Positions 24,606 to 33,308 of a stretch of 64,000 bases of DNA are shown one piece after another. Below the pieces are notes generated by a model that worked only from the letters and a program-made list of their open reading frames with translations, did not search any database and was not told the origin of the DNA. Within the stretch, counting starts at the first letter, position 1, and every line of letters begins with the position of its first letter. The stretch lies in NCBI GenBank assembly GCA_001874265.1, contig MPDD01000008.1:1-64000 (forward strand), given 5' to 3'. The translations under genes were made by a program, and so were the position numbers. This DNA is from Bacteroidetes bacterium MedPE-SWsnd-G1 (GTDB lineage Bacteria > Bacteroidota > Bacteroidia > Flavobacteriales > Flavobacteriaceae).

Positions 24606-25375
24606 TGATAGAAGTTAATAATTTACATAAGAGCTTTGGAGAGGCTCATATTTTAAAAGGAATTTCAACGACTTTTGAAAAAGGAAAAACGAACATGATT
24701 ATCGGACAAAGTGGTTCGGGGAAAACGGTTTTCTTAAAGTGTTTACTTGGACTTCACAAGCATGAGCAAGGAACTATTTCGTTTGATGGTAGGATTTATT
24801 CAGAATTAGATATTAATCAAAAACGAGCTTTAAGAACTGAGATTGGTATGCTGTTTCAAGGTAGCGCCTTGTTTGATTCACTTACGGTAGAAGAGAACAT
24901 CATGTTTCCATTAAAGATGTTCGCGAATCAAACTAAAAAGGAAATGCTATACAATGTTAATAGTGTTTTGGAAAGAGTAAACCTTGTGGGAGCAAATCCA
25001 AAGTTTCCAGCAGAACTTTCAGGAGGAATGCAAAAACGAGTTGCAATTGCAAGAGCTATTGTTATGAATCCTAAATATTTGTTTTGTGATGAGCCTAATT
25101 CTGGTTTAGACCCACAAACGGCTACGGTAATTGATAATTTAATACAAGAAATTACAAGAGAGAATGGAATTATTACGGTGGTAAATTCGCATGATATGAA
25201 TTCTGTAATGGAAATAGGAGAAAAAATAGTGTTTTTAAAAGATGGAAAAAAAGCATGGGAAGGAACGAATAAAGAGATTTTTATTACTGAAAATCAGGCA
25301 GTCATAAATTTTGTGTATTCTTCCAATTTATTTAAAAAAGTAAGAGAAGTTTATTTAAATGAAAGTAAATTATAA
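24605..25375 (+). CDS. MlaF-like ABC transporter ATP-binding protein
   Basis: This 256-residue ATPase partners the preceding MlaE-type permease. Walker A is GQSGSGKT (about 35-42), the Q-loop is MLFQGSALFDSLTVEENI, the signature is ELSGGMQKR and Walker B is YLFCDEPNSGLD. The ATG at 24605 overlaps the permease stop by one base and gives the family start MIEVNNLHKSFG; an in-frame ATG at 24545 lies inside the permease gene. It probably powers lipid transport across the cell envelope. Confidence 0.92.
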   Translation: MIEVNNLHKSFGEAHILKGISTTFEKGKTNMIIGQSGSGKTVFLKCLLGLHKHEQGTISFDGRIYSELDINQKRALRTEIGMLFQGSALFDSLTVEENIMFPLKMFANQTKKEMLYNVNSVLERVNLVGANPKFPAELSGGMQKRVAIARAIVMNPKYLFCDEPNSGLDPQTATVIDNLIQEITRENGIITVVNSHDMNSVMEIGEKIVFLKDGKKAWEGTNKEIFITENQAVINFVYSSNLFKKVREVYLNESKL

Positions 25376-25380
25376 TTCTG

Positions 25381-25411
25381 TTTGTTTTGTTAAAACAAGT
25401 GTTTATATTTG
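25381..25411 (+). promoter_or_regulatory. Promoter of tRNA-Lys
   Basis: TTTG at 25381-25384, a 19-base spacer and TATATTTG at 25404-25411 form an ideal Bacteroidota housekeeping promoter. Confidence 0.8.
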
Positions 25412-25437
25412 CAGCCGCTAAAACGAAAAAGAAGGAC

Positions 25438-25510
25438 GACTTGGTAGCTCAGTTGGTAGAGCACCTCCCTTTTAAGGAGGTGGTCCTGGGTTCGAGCCCC
25501 AGCCAAGTCA
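25438..25510 (+). tRNA. tRNA-Lys (anticodon TTT)
   Basis: A complete 73-nt cloverleaf is visible. The acceptor stem is GACTTGG/CCAAGTC, the anticodon loop CTTTTAA lies between CCTCC and GGAGG, and the T loop is TTCGAGC. The 3' CCA is not encoded. Confidence 0.97.
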
Positions 25511-25516
25511 CATTAT

Positions 25517-25545
25517 GAAAACCGATACAAATGTATCGGTTTTTT
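25517..25545 (+). terminator. Terminator after tRNA-Lys
   Basis: The stem AAAACCGATACA/TGTATCGGTTTT is followed by a T run. Confidence 0.92.
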
Positions 25546-25668
25546 GATTTATGGAAGAATATAAGTACTAATTAGTCTTTTATTTTCCAAACTGATTTTT
25601 ATCATAAAAAACTAGTGCAATGCGTCTTAATTTTGCTCGTATAAATTGCGAATTAAAACTTAAAAGAG

Positions 25669-26394
25669 ATGATAGTTAGCGAGGATAGAACAATTGCAGA
25701 TGTTGTGAATCAAAATATTAAGGCTGCGGATGTATTTAAGAAATATGGAATAGATTTTTGCTGTGGAGGGGGTTTAACAATACAAAAGGCTTGTGATAAA
25801 AACGAGATTGATTATAGGGCATTGGAAAGTGAATTAAAAGGCATTGGAAATAATATTCCAAGAGCGTTTAATTATAATAAATGGGAACTAGACTTTTTAG
25901 TTGATCATATCCAAAATATTCACCATACATATGTAGAGGAAAGTATTCCGATATTATTACAATATGCAAATAAGGTAGCAAAAGTACATGGACACCATTA
26001 TGCTGAGGTTGTAAAAATAAATGAATTGGTTAAGGAAGTTGCACAAGAACTTGCAGCGCATATGAAAAAAGAAGAATTGATTTTGTTTCCATACGTTAAG
26101 CAATTGGTACTTGCGAAAAATGAAAATAAAAAAACGATAAAACCACATTTTGGCTCTGTTGATAATCCAATAAATATGATGGAAAATGAGCATGAAACCG
26201 CTGGAGAAATTTTTAAAGAAATCGCTGATTTAACGAATGACTTTACATCTCCGGCAAATGCATGTAATACTTTTAAGGCCTTATATGCTAAATTGCAAGA
26301 GTTTGAACAAGACTTGCATCAACACATACATTTAGAGAATAATATTTTATTTCCTAAATCCATAAAATTAGAAAAACAATTATCTTTACAATAA
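25669..26394 (+). CDS. Iron-sulfur cluster repair di-iron protein (RIC/ScdA/YtfE family)
   Basis: This 241-residue cytoplasmic protein repairs Fe-S clusters damaged by nitric oxide or oxidants. The N-terminal ScdA domain (about 1-60) has the DFCCGGG motif, and a hemerythrin-like di-iron domain (about 75-235) has spaced ligands HHTYVEESIP, HAAHMKKEE, ENEHETAG and HQHIHLENN. The full length matches ScdA/YtfE. The porin gene follows after 13 bases, so the two probably form an operon. Confidence 0.93.
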   Translation: MIVSEDRTIADVVNQNIKAADVFKKYGIDFCCGGGLTIQKACDKNEIDYRALESELKGIGNNIPRAFNYNKWELDFLVDHIQNIHHTYVEESIPILLQYANKVAKVHGHHYAEVVKINELVKEVAQELAAHMKKEELILFPYVKQLVLAKNENKKTIKPHFGSVDNPINMMENEHETAGEIFKEIADLTNDFTSPANACNTFKALYAKLQEFEQDLHQHIHLENNILFPKSIKLEKQLSLQ

Positions 26395-26407
26395 AAAACC
26401 AACTATT

Positions 26408-27664
26408 ATGAGAAAATTACTGACCGCAACTTTTTTATTTTTTACGTTAATATTGAGTGCACAGGATTTTGGGCTTTCGGCCGAAATTAGACCTCGTTAT
26501 GAGAATGCACATGGTATTAAATCCTTATTAGAAACTGATGCTGATGGAGCAAATTTCGTTTCTCAAAGAACACGATTGAATGTAAGTTTTGCATATAACA
26601 AAATTCGTTTAGGAATTTCATTGCAAAATGTACGTGTTTGGGGAGATGTTAGTACATTATCAAAAGACGATACAAACATCGGATTTCATCAGGCATGGGC
26701 AGAAGCATTATTATCTGAAAAATTTTCGGTGCAATTAGGAAGGCAAGTGATTGCTTATGACAATGAACGTATTTTTGGTGGTGTTGCTTGGGCGCAATCT
26801 GCAAGAAGTCATGATGCCTTGGTTGCACATTGGAAAGTGGGGGAGAAGAGTAAATTAGATTTTGGTTTGGCTTTGAATGCTGATAGCGAATCTAATATTG
26901 TGCAACCATATAGTAATGTTGCAGGGTATAAGGCATTTCAATATGCTTGGTACCATACTGATTTTGATAACTTAGGATTAAGTTTCTTGTTATTAAATAA
27001 TGGAGTAGAGTATGAAGATACAAATATGGATTTAGAAGTAGATTATTCTCAAACAATAGGTTCTTATTTAAACTATAAAAAAGGAAAATTTAATGCTGAT
27101 TTTCAAATTTATTTCCAAACAGGAGATTTAAACGGGAATTCAGTTAGTGCGATGAATGTAGGAGGGAATGTTGGATATAGTTTGAGCGATAATTTTGCTT
27201 TAGGATTGGGAGGAGAATATTTCTCTGGAAAGGACATGACAGATACAAGTTCTGATGTTAAATCGTTCAACCCTTTATTTGGTACCAATCATAAATTTAA
27301 TGGTTTAATGGATTACTTTTATGTAGGTAACCATATTGGATCTGTTGGTTTAATTGATATTTATGGACATGTAGCGTATAAAAAAGATAAGTTCAATGCA
27401 AAGTTAGCACCACATTTCTTTTCAGCTCCAGCAACCGTTCATGATGGGTCTATGGAATTCGATAGTGCTTTAGGTACAGAACTAGATTTAACTATGGGAT
27501 ATAATATTTCTAAATCTTTTAGTGTTGCAGGTGGTCATTCTGCAATGTTTGCAACAGAATCTATGGAGGTTCTTAAAGGCGGTGACAAAGATGAGTACAA
27601 CTCTTGGACATGGTTAATGGTTACTTTTAAGCCTACTTTATTCGAAAGCAAAGCAAAGAAATAA
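26408..27664 (+). CDS. Alginate-export-family outer-membrane porin
   Basis: This 418-residue beta-barrel protein has a signal peptide (1-19, ending LSAQD). It shows the Alginate_exp-type N-terminus FGLSAEIRPRYENAHG, the block VSQRTRLNVSF, and WAEALLSEKFSVQLGRQVIAYDNERIFGG. Despite the family name, members in Bacteroidota are general or unknown porins. Its close coupling to the RIC gene suggests a role in nitrosative or redox stress or in anion passage, which is inference only. A terminator follows. Confidence 0.82.
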   Translation: MRKLLTATFLFFTLILSAQDFGLSAEIRPRYENAHGIKSLLETDADGANFVSQRTRLNVSFAYNKIRLGISLQNVRVWGDVSTLSKDDTNIGFHQAWAEALLSEKFSVQLGRQVIAYDNERIFGGVAWAQSARSHDALVAHWKVGEKSKLDFGLALNADSESNIVQPYSNVAGYKAFQYAWYHTDFDNLGLSFLLLNNGVEYEDTNMDLEVDYSQTIGSYLNYKKGKFNADFQIYFQTGDLNGNSVSAMNVGGNVGYSLSDNFALGLGGEYFSGKDMTDTSSDVKSFNPLFGTNHKFNGLMDYFYVGNHIGSVGLIDIYGHVAYKKDKFNAKLAPHFFSAPATVHDGSMEFDSALGTELDLTMGYNISKSFSVAGGHSAMFATESMEVLKGGDKDEYNSWTWLMVTFKPTLFESKAKK

Positions 27665-27684
27665 GTTAGTTATTTATTAAAGGA

Positions 27685-27723
27685 AAAAGACTTTATTATT
27701 AAAAGATAGTAAAGTCTTTTTTT
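27685..27723 (+). terminator. Terminator after the porin gene
   Basis: The stem AAAAGACTTTA/TAAAGTCTTTT is followed by a T run. Confidence 0.9.
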
Positions 27724-27759
27724 GTAGCTTTAGTTACATTAAATACTATTTAGTCTTTA

Positions 27760-27767
27760 TATATTTG
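27760..27767 (+). promoter_or_regulatory. -7 box of the thioredoxin-like gene
   Basis: TATATTTG matches TAnnTTTG, 56 bases before the ATG at 27824. No TTG lies at the standard -33 position. Confidence 0.5.
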
Positions 27768-27823
27768 TAGTGTAAGATTTGTTAAATTAATACGTCTTAA
27801 TAACCTTCAAAAAAGTAATAATT

Positions 27824-28444
27824 ATGTCAGTAGTTTGTGAGCGCGAATGTAAGCAAGTTGTAGAATCTAGTTTAGAAAAAGGAATGACCTATGAATCGTA
27901 CATCGAAATGGTGAATGATTTGGCAAAATCTAACGGCACAACTGGAGTAGATCAATCAGAAGATAGAGTTGTTTATACTAGTCTTAATCAACGAAGAATG
28001 AAGCGTTGGAATAAGACATTGAAAGTATCTGAAGTAGTTAGAGAGTCAATTGAGAAGTTAAATAAAAAATATACTTGGTTGGTGCTAACGGAAAGTTGGT
28101 GTGGAGATGCTGCGCATGTTTTACCAGTAATAAATAAAGTGGCGGAGTTATCTGAGAACGTAGATTTAAAGGTGTTACTTAGAGATGAAAACCCGGAGTT
28201 AATGAGTAATTTTTTAACCAATGGTGCGGAATCTATTCCGAAGTTAGTTATGATTGATACTGAAAGTGGCCAAGTAGTAGATACTTATGGTTCTAGGCCA
28301 AAAGTTTTAACTGATATGGTAAAGGAATATAAAGAATTACATGGAAAATTAACTCCAGAATTTAAAGAGGATATTCAGGTTTGGTATAATAAAGATAAAG
28401 GACAGACCATTCTGAACGAGTTAGTAGATCTTGTAAAAAAATAA
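27824..28444 (+). CDS. Thioredoxin-like fold protein
   Basis: This 206-residue cytoplasmic protein has a thioredoxin fold from about residue 65 (TWLVLTESWCGDAAHVLPVI) with the cis-Pro region ESIPKLVMID. The active site is CGDA, so it has a single catalytic Cys (93) and lacks the usual CxxC pair. It may act as a monothiol oxidoreductase or peroxiredoxin partner. An N-terminal helical extension (1-60) carries two extra cysteines (VVCERECK). It is a monocistronic unit. Confidence 0.82.
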   Translation: MSVVCERECKQVVESSLEKGMTYESYIEMVNDLAKSNGTTGVDQSEDRVVYTSLNQRRMKRWNKTLKVSEVVRESIEKLNKKYTWLVLTESWCGDAAHVLPVINKVAELSENVDLKVLLRDENPELMSNFLTNGAESIPKLVMIDTESGQVVDTYGSRPKVLTDMVKEYKELHGKLTPEFKEDIQVWYNKDKGQTILNELVDLVKK

Positions 28445-28486
28445 AGAAAATAGTACTTCAATTTTTATTGAAAGCAGTATTAAGTT

Positions 28487-28532
28487 TCTAGAACTATTGA
28501 TACATTTGTATCGGTTCTAGGAACTTTTTTTT
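28487..28532 (+). terminator. Terminator after the thioredoxin-like gene
   Basis: The outer stem CTAGAAC/GTTCTAG and inner stem GATACA/TGTATC flank a bulge and are followed by GAAC and eight T. Confidence 0.75.
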
Positions 28533-28551
28533 GCTCAAAATTTAAAATGCT

Positions 28552-29487
28552 ATGGCTCAAATTACGAATACAATATTAATGGTTCGTCCAGTAAATTTTA
28601 GAATGAACGAACAAACTGCTGTAAATAATTATTATCAAAAAAACTTGACAGCTACATTGCCGGCAACTATTCAGGCCAAGGCTTTGGAAGAGTTTGATGC
28701 TTTTGTGTCAAAATTAAAGGTTGAAGGTATCAATGTAATCGTAGTTGAAGATACTCCAGAGCCAAATACTCCTGATTCTATTTTTCCAAATAATTGGATT
28801 TCATTTCATGCCGATGGAACAGTTGGAATATATCCAATGTTTGCTCAAAATAGAAGAGATGAACGGAGAGAGGATGTTTTAGATATCCTAGAAACGAATG
28901 GATTCCACATAAATGATGTCGTTGATTATACCGCGGCAGAGGATGAAGAAATTTATTTGGAAGGAACAGGAAGTCTCTTACTAGATAGAGAAAATAAGAT
29001 TGCTTATTGTGCTTTGTCTCAACGTGCAGAGGACGATTTAGTAATTGATTTTTGCGAAGATTTTGAGTTTACACCTTTATTATTTACAGCATATCAAACT
29101 GTAAATGGTGAGCGAAAAGCAATTTATCATACCAATGTAATGATGGCTTTGGCAGAAGAATTTGCAGTCGTTTGCTTAGCCTCAATTGATGATAAAAAAG
29201 AACGCAAGCAATTAGTGAAGCAATTAAAAGAATCTGGAAAACAAATTGTGAATATCAGCGAAAAACAAGTTGAGAACTTTGCAGGGAATATGCTACAAGT
29301 TATCGGAGCAAATGATCAAAGATATACAGTTATGTCTGCGGCAGCGGATAACTGTTTAACCAAAGAGCAACGTTCAATAATTGAAAAGTCGAGTAAAATA
29401 CTTTCGAGTTCATTAACTACTATTGAAACTTGCGGTGGAGGTAGTGCTCGTTGCATGATGGCAGAAGTATTTTTGCCAAAGGCTTAA
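28552..29487 (+). CDS. ctlX: Citrulline-utilization hydrolase (amidinotransferase fold)
   Basis: This 311-residue cytoplasmic enzyme of the guanidino-group-modifying superfamily matches the CtlX type found in Bacteroidota. The signature includes ILMVRPVNFRMNEQTAVNN, the active-site Asp/Asn block TPDSIFPNNWIS, the His in IYHTNVMMA and the C-terminal catalytic Cys in CGGGSARCM (Cys 294). It probably hydrolyses citrulline or a related ureido or guanidino compound. It is located alone between terminators. Confidence 0.85.
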   Translation: MAQITNTILMVRPVNFRMNEQTAVNNYYQKNLTATLPATIQAKALEEFDAFVSKLKVEGINVIVVEDTPEPNTPDSIFPNNWISFHADGTVGIYPMFAQNRRDERREDVLDILETNGFHINDVVDYTAAEDEEIYLEGTGSLLLDRENKIAYCALSQRAEDDLVIDFCEDFEFTPLLFTAYQTVNGERKAIYHTNVMMALAEEFAVVCLASIDDKKERKQLVKQLKESGKQIVNISEKQVENFAGNMLQVIGANDQRYTVMSAAADNCLTKEQRSIIEKSSKILSSSLTTIETCGGGSARCMMAEVFLPKA

Positions 29488-29501
29488 TTCAGATTCTTTC
29501 A

Positions 29502-29545
29502 TAAAAAAAGTAGTAACACCTCAACAACAAAAAGGCGTTACTACT
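29502..29545 (-). terminator. Terminator of the DUF4870-PadR-PspC-DUF2807 operon
   Basis: On the minus strand AGTAGTAACGCC/GGTGTTACTACT forms a stem of 12 bp with one G-T, followed by seven T. Upstream GTTGTTG/CAACAAC complementarity could compete with this hairpin. Confidence 0.8.
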
Positions 29546-29648
29546 AAAGTTGGTTGTTGTTACTTATCTATATTTTAAAAGAGAATCATGATTTTTAAAA
29601 TAACTTAATTCGTTAACTTTTTACAACCAGGTTATACGCTACGGTTAG

Positions 29649-30365
29649 TTAGCGTTTTGATATGCTTCCTCCAGATGATTTAGATTTGTTTAAAACAGCT
29701 GGGTTTCCTTCAAAAGAAATATGTCCGCCGCTACTTGCTCTAGCATCTAATTCCTCACTTGCATGTAATGAAATATCCGCACCACTAGAAACACCTGCTG
29801 TTGCTTTTTGAGATGTTAAATCATCTGCATCTATTTGGCTGCCGCTACTTGCATCACCAGCAAATGATTTTGTAGTTCCAGTTAATTTTGCATGTGCACC
29901 ACTACTTGTAGAACATGTTACTTCGGTCGCGTTTATGGCAAGAACTAATTCGGCGCCACTATTAGAACTTAATTTTAAATTTTTTGCTCTAATGGTTCCT
30001 TCACTTCTGATTTCTGAACCACTTGTGGCTTTTAGGTAAGTTAATTCGTCTGCAGTTACATAGACATTTCTTGCCTTTGCTCTAGATACATTTTTATCGA
30101 AATAAATTTTTAACGTATTTCCTTCTACTTCAGTAACTAATAGGTCAATAATGTTTTCGTCCGCTTCTACATGTAAATCCGTTGGAGTTCCTTGAGTTAA
30201 ATAGACATTAATACCATGACTTGCCTTAATTTCAGAAAATTCTGCCGAAATTTTTCGGTCTTCAGTAACTACATTTCTGTTTCCTTTAATTCCAAATCCA
30301 TCAAACATACAAGATGTAGTTGCGATTAGAAGTACTACTAAAATTGAAAATTTTGCTGTTTTCAT
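29649..30365 (-). CDS. DUF2807 (head GIN domain) lipoprotein
   Basis: This 238-residue lipoprotein has a lipobox-type signal (ATTSC, Cys near 19) and a GIN/DUF2807 beta-helix-like domain rich in Ser, Gly and Ala (KATSGSEIRSEG, SNSGAELVLAI, STSSGAHAKL, ASSGSQIDADDL, SSGADISLHA). Such proteins are secreted, and their repeats resemble stacked adhesin-like turns. It is the last gene of an operon with a PspC protein, a PadR regulator and a DUF4870 protein. The leader between it and pspC contains a perfect 17-base complement of the sRNA unpaired segment, and the start-codon region a further 12-base complement. Confidence 0.87.
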   Translation of the reverse strand: MKTAKFSILVVLLIATTSCMFDGFGIKGNRNVVTEDRKISAEFSEIKASHGINVYLTQGTPTDLHVEADENIIDLLVTEVEGNTLKIYFDKNVSRAKARNVYVTADELTYLKATSGSEIRSEGTIRAKNLKLSSNSGAELVLAINATEVTCSTSSGAHAKLTGTTKSFAGDASSGSQIDADDLTSQKATAGVSSGADISLHASEELDARASSGGHISFEGNPAVLNKSKSSGGSISKR

Positions 30366-30399
30366 AATAATTGGTTTTAGTTTATTTGTTTGGCTAAAT

Positions 30400-30416
30400 T
30401 AAGTTTGGTTAGTTAG
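30400..30416 (-). promoter_or_regulatory. Candidate sRNA-binding site in the DUF2807 leader
   Basis: The plus strand reads TAAGTTTGGTTAGTTAG, identical to sRNA positions 4531-4547, 4800-4816 and 5287-5303. The minus-strand mRNA is therefore perfectly complementary over 17 bases. The site lies 35 bases before the DUF2807 start codon; a second complement (TTTTCATAATAA, plus strand 30359-30370) covers the start codon itself. Confidence 0.6.
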
Positions 30417-30483
30417 GTTTTTAATTTGTTTTTACTGAATTGTTATATTTTGAGGATGAATTGTACCGATTTGACGATTTTGA

Positions 30484-32232
30484 TTAATCTATGGTTACGC
30501 CAGAACTGTCTAATTTCATTTCAACTTTTTCTCCGTCGGAGTTTATTTCTAAATTAACACTGTTCTCATCTACTTTTAAATTTACATTTCCGTTGTAGTT
30601 TCCGCTTTTTCTTTCGTCTCCATTACAATCCAAGCAATCTAGTTCACTATCACTCATAATGTAATGGTGTTTTGTCATGCTGCGGTCATAAATATTCTGA
30701 ACATTAGAAACATCGTCTAAATAATTTCTTGTTGAGGTATCTAAATAAACAGTAAACCCTTCTGGAAGGTATATGATTACATCAATCCCTTGATCAAAAA
30801 AACCATTTGGAAAATTGTTTAAAAAGTAGTTGTCTAATTGAAGGCTTGATCCGTCTAATCGAAACTGATATTCAATTTTTTCCGCATTACTTTTTGCAAC
30901 ATCATAAGTTCTCCCTCTAGCCGATTTTCTAATTTTAATATATGCGATACTATCTTCACTTTTTCGGACGTCAACATCTATATTACTTGAATATAATTTT
31001 TTTGTATTATCATCTGAAATTACTCTAAAACTATTCCCGCGGCTATAGTAGTTTTCTTCAATATCATAATCTCTATCATAAGATTTCATCGAAACTTTTA
31101 AGGTGTCGCTTTGTACAATTTCCAAGTCGTGTTTTGTTGTGCTAATTCCAGATTGGCTATATCGGCTTGAGATATCAATTCCAGAAAATACCAGCCCTAA
31201 AACCGCAATAATCCATAAGGCTAAAAGGGTTAATCCCGTTACTTTACCAAATGATTTTGAATTATTAGATAGTATTTTTAGACCTAGCATAAACAATACT
31301 ACAAATGGTATAGATACTGCCATAAAAACAAACAATACAATTAACCAATAGGGTAGTGCTGTACTTAAAAATTGAGGTGAGAAATCAAAGAATTCCTCTT
31401 GCATTCCTAGGGCTTCAAAACTTCCCCAAGAAAACATTGCAATTACTAAACTTATCAATGTAATTGCCGCTATAAATATGATTAATGCACCGATAAATTT
31501 AGCGAACACCTTTAACAAGGTGATTAATACGTTTCCCAAAGTATCTAGAAATTCTTGTAATCCCGATTTGGCCTTTCCTTTGTATTTTTTGTAATCAGCG
31601 CTCGAAATTTTTTCAGAAATGTCATTTGCTCCCTTTTTTACGTGTTTTGACACATGTTCAAACTCTTCACGAATTTTTTTTTCAATGTTGTCAATATTTA
31701 CAGACTCGCCTTCCATTTCTAATTTTTCGGCGGTACTCCTTGCTTCAGGGAGTAATATCCATAATAAAATGTAAGCCAAAAACCCGATACCTGTTCCAAA
31801 AGCAATTACCAACCAAATAATTCTAGACCATATTGGTTCAATTCCTAAAAAATGTCCGGTTCCAGAAGCAACTCCACCAAGAAATTTGTCGTCACCATCT
31901 CTGTACAACTTCTTAGAGGGTCTTCTTTTTCTTGAATACGAAGTGTCTTCAGAAAAGATTTCTTCATCTACGTTGTAATCTTCTGGTTGTCCCATAATTG
32001 TAACGATTTCGTCGATGTCAGTATCACTAACAACTTGTCTTTCGTCAACAATTCTTTCAGACAATAATTCGCTTATACGCGATTCAATATCTTTTATAAT
32101 TTCGTCTCTTCCCTGAGGATCATCACTCAAAGATTTACGAATGGAGTTCAAATACCTGTTTAGTTTTTGATATGCAGTTTCATCGATATGAAAAAACAAT
32201 CCACCTAGATTAATATTTATAGTCTTGTTCAT
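30484..32232 (-). CDS. PspC domain membrane protein with long C-terminal region
   Basis: This 582-residue protein begins with an amphipathic regulatory segment (1-85, ISELLSERIVDERQ, EIVTIMGQPEDY). A PspC domain follows (about 105-165; KKLYRDGDDKFLGGVASG and a hydrophobic span). After a linker helix come further transmembrane spans (about 235-365) and a large, probably periplasmic beta-rich C-terminal domain. PspC-family proteins belong to envelope-stress responses. Its start overlaps the padR stop by four bases, so translation is coupled. Confidence 0.88.
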   Translation of the reverse strand: MNKTININLGGLFFHIDETAYQKLNRYLNSIRKSLSDDPQGRDEIIKDIESRISELLSERIVDERQVVSDTDIDEIVTIMGQPEDYNVDEEIFSEDTSYSRKRRPSKKLYRDGDDKFLGGVASGTGHFLGIEPIWSRIIWLVIAFGTGIGFLAYILLWILLPEARSTAEKLEMEGESVNIDNIEKKIREEFEHVSKHVKKGANDISEKISSADYKKYKGKAKSGLQEFLDTLGNVLITLLKVFAKFIGALIIFIAAITLISLVIAMFSWGSFEALGMQEEFFDFSPQFLSTALPYWLIVLFVFMAVSIPFVVLFMLGLKILSNNSKSFGKVTGLTLLALWIIAVLGLVFSGIDISSRYSQSGISTTKHDLEIVQSDTLKVSMKSYDRDYDIEENYYSRGNSFRVISDDNTKKLYSSNIDVDVRKSEDSIAYIKIRKSARGRTYDVAKSNAEKIEYQFRLDGSSLQLDNYFLNNFPNGFFDQGIDVIIYLPEGFTVYLDTSTRNYLDDVSNVQNIYDRSMTKHHYIMSDSELDCLDCNGDERKSGNYNGNVNLKVDENSVNLEINSDGEKVEMKLDSSGVTID

Positions 32233-32570
32233 TTTTTTGTTGATTTATTAGTTGTTACCAGATTAACGGCCTCTACCAAGTCGTTCCAAGTTGTGTTTAG
32301 TTCTTTTAAAAATAGTTTTCCGGTTTCGGTTAAACCGTAATATTTACGAGGTGGTCCAGAGGTAGATTCTTCCCATCTGTAATTTAAGAGCCCGGCATTT
32401 TTAAGTCGAGTTAATAATGGGTAAACGGTTCCTTCAACCACTAGTAATTTTGCACCTTTCAAATGCTCTAAGATCTCTGAAGTGTACGCATCTTTATCGT
32501 TTAAGATAGAGAGAATACAAAACTCCAAAACCCCTTTTCGCATTTGCGCTTTTGTGTTTTCAATCTTCAT
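32229..32570 (-). CDS. PadR family transcriptional regulator
   Basis: This 113-residue winged-helix regulator has the PadR N-terminal domain: GVLEFCILSILNDKDAYTSEI, VVEGTVYPLLTRLKNAGLL and PPRKYYGLTETGKLFL. Its length is typical of short PadR-s1 proteins. It sits inside the operon it probably controls, 10 bases after the DUF4870 gene and overlapping pspC. An inverted repeat in the promoter at 33108-33128 is its likely operator. Confidence 0.93.
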   Translation of the reverse strand: MKIENTKAQMRKGVLEFCILSILNDKDAYTSEILEHLKGAKLLVVEGTVYPLLTRLKNAGLLNYRWEESTSGPPRKYYGLTETGKLFLKELNTTWNDLVEAVNLVTTNKSTKK

Positions 32571-32580
32571 AAGTGTTGAA

Positions 32581-33012
32581 TTATTTAATGAATTTTATTG
32601 TGATAGGGTATTTATAGTCTTCCCCTTTATTTGCTTTAACTGCTGCTAGAATTATTAGAACAAATCGAATCAGTCCTAAAATTCCTATTAATGAAATACC
32701 TCCGAAAAAACCAATTACATTCGGGAAATCAAAAAAGAAATCATTATGCATATGATCTAGGTTAGATACATTTCTGAAAATTGAACGGATAAACAAAGGG
32801 ATAAAGGTTAAGCCCAAAATAAATTGATATAAAAAGAAACTTAAATTAAAATTTACGGCTTCTTTACCTTGCTCATCTAAATATGCGCTTTCATCTTTTT
32901 TAACTTGCCAAAAGATAAGTGGCGCTACAATTCCTCCCAAAGGAAAAAAGTATCCAGCCAAAGCGGAAATATGAATTAGAAAAGCATTGTTTTGTTCTGT
33001 TTTAGTTTTCAT
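32581..33012 (-). CDS. DUF4870 family membrane protein
   Basis: This 143-residue protein has three to four hydrophobic spans and the DUF4870 pattern: AFLIHISALAGYFFPLGGIVAPLIFW, DEQGKEAVNFNLSF and a C-terminal LIRFVLIILAAVKANKGEDYKYP. It is an inner-membrane protein of unknown role. As first gene of the PadR-PspC-DUF2807 operon, it is probably part of the same envelope response. Confidence 0.88.
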   Translation of the reverse strand: MKTKTEQNNAFLIHISALAGYFFPLGGIVAPLIFWQVKKDESAYLDEQGKEAVNFNLSFFLYQFILGLTFIPLFIRSIFRNVSNLDHMHNDFFFDFPNVIGFFGGISLIGILGLIRFVLIILAAVKANKGEDYKYPITIKFIK

Positions 33013-33086
33013 GTTAGTTCGTTTATTGTTGGTGGATTTTACCTTAGTTTTATAGACTTAATGGTATTACCCTTTAATTTACTATG

Positions 33087-33128
33087 CAAAGATATAAATA
33101 AAAAAAGGTAGTATGCAACACATAGTAC
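33087..33128 (-). promoter_or_regulatory. Promoter and candidate PadR operator
   Basis: On the minus strand TATCTTTG (33087-33094) is a full -7 match, preceded by TTG at 33116-33118. The inverted repeat GTACTATG-N5-CATACTAC (33108-33128, seven of eight bases paired) overlaps the -33 region, a typical repressor position. Confidence 0.55.
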
Positions 33129-33308
33129 TAAAATTTAACAAACTTTAACAGTTGTGTTTTGATGATTTACTAATTAAAAACAGGATTAAGGCCAGTATTT
33201 AAAGGTCTTGTACGCGTAAATTGTATTTTTTCATCTTAGGAATAAAATTTTAAAACTTAAATTGTTATTCAGTAAAAATGAGTAAATTGTGAATTCAAAT
33301 TTTATAAA

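Noticed and set aside
29643-29652. GGTTAGTTAG at the stop codon of the DUF2807 gene as a second sRNA site
   Set aside because: The match is only 10 bases and lies at the stop codon; it is noted because it is the same gene, but position does not support regulation.
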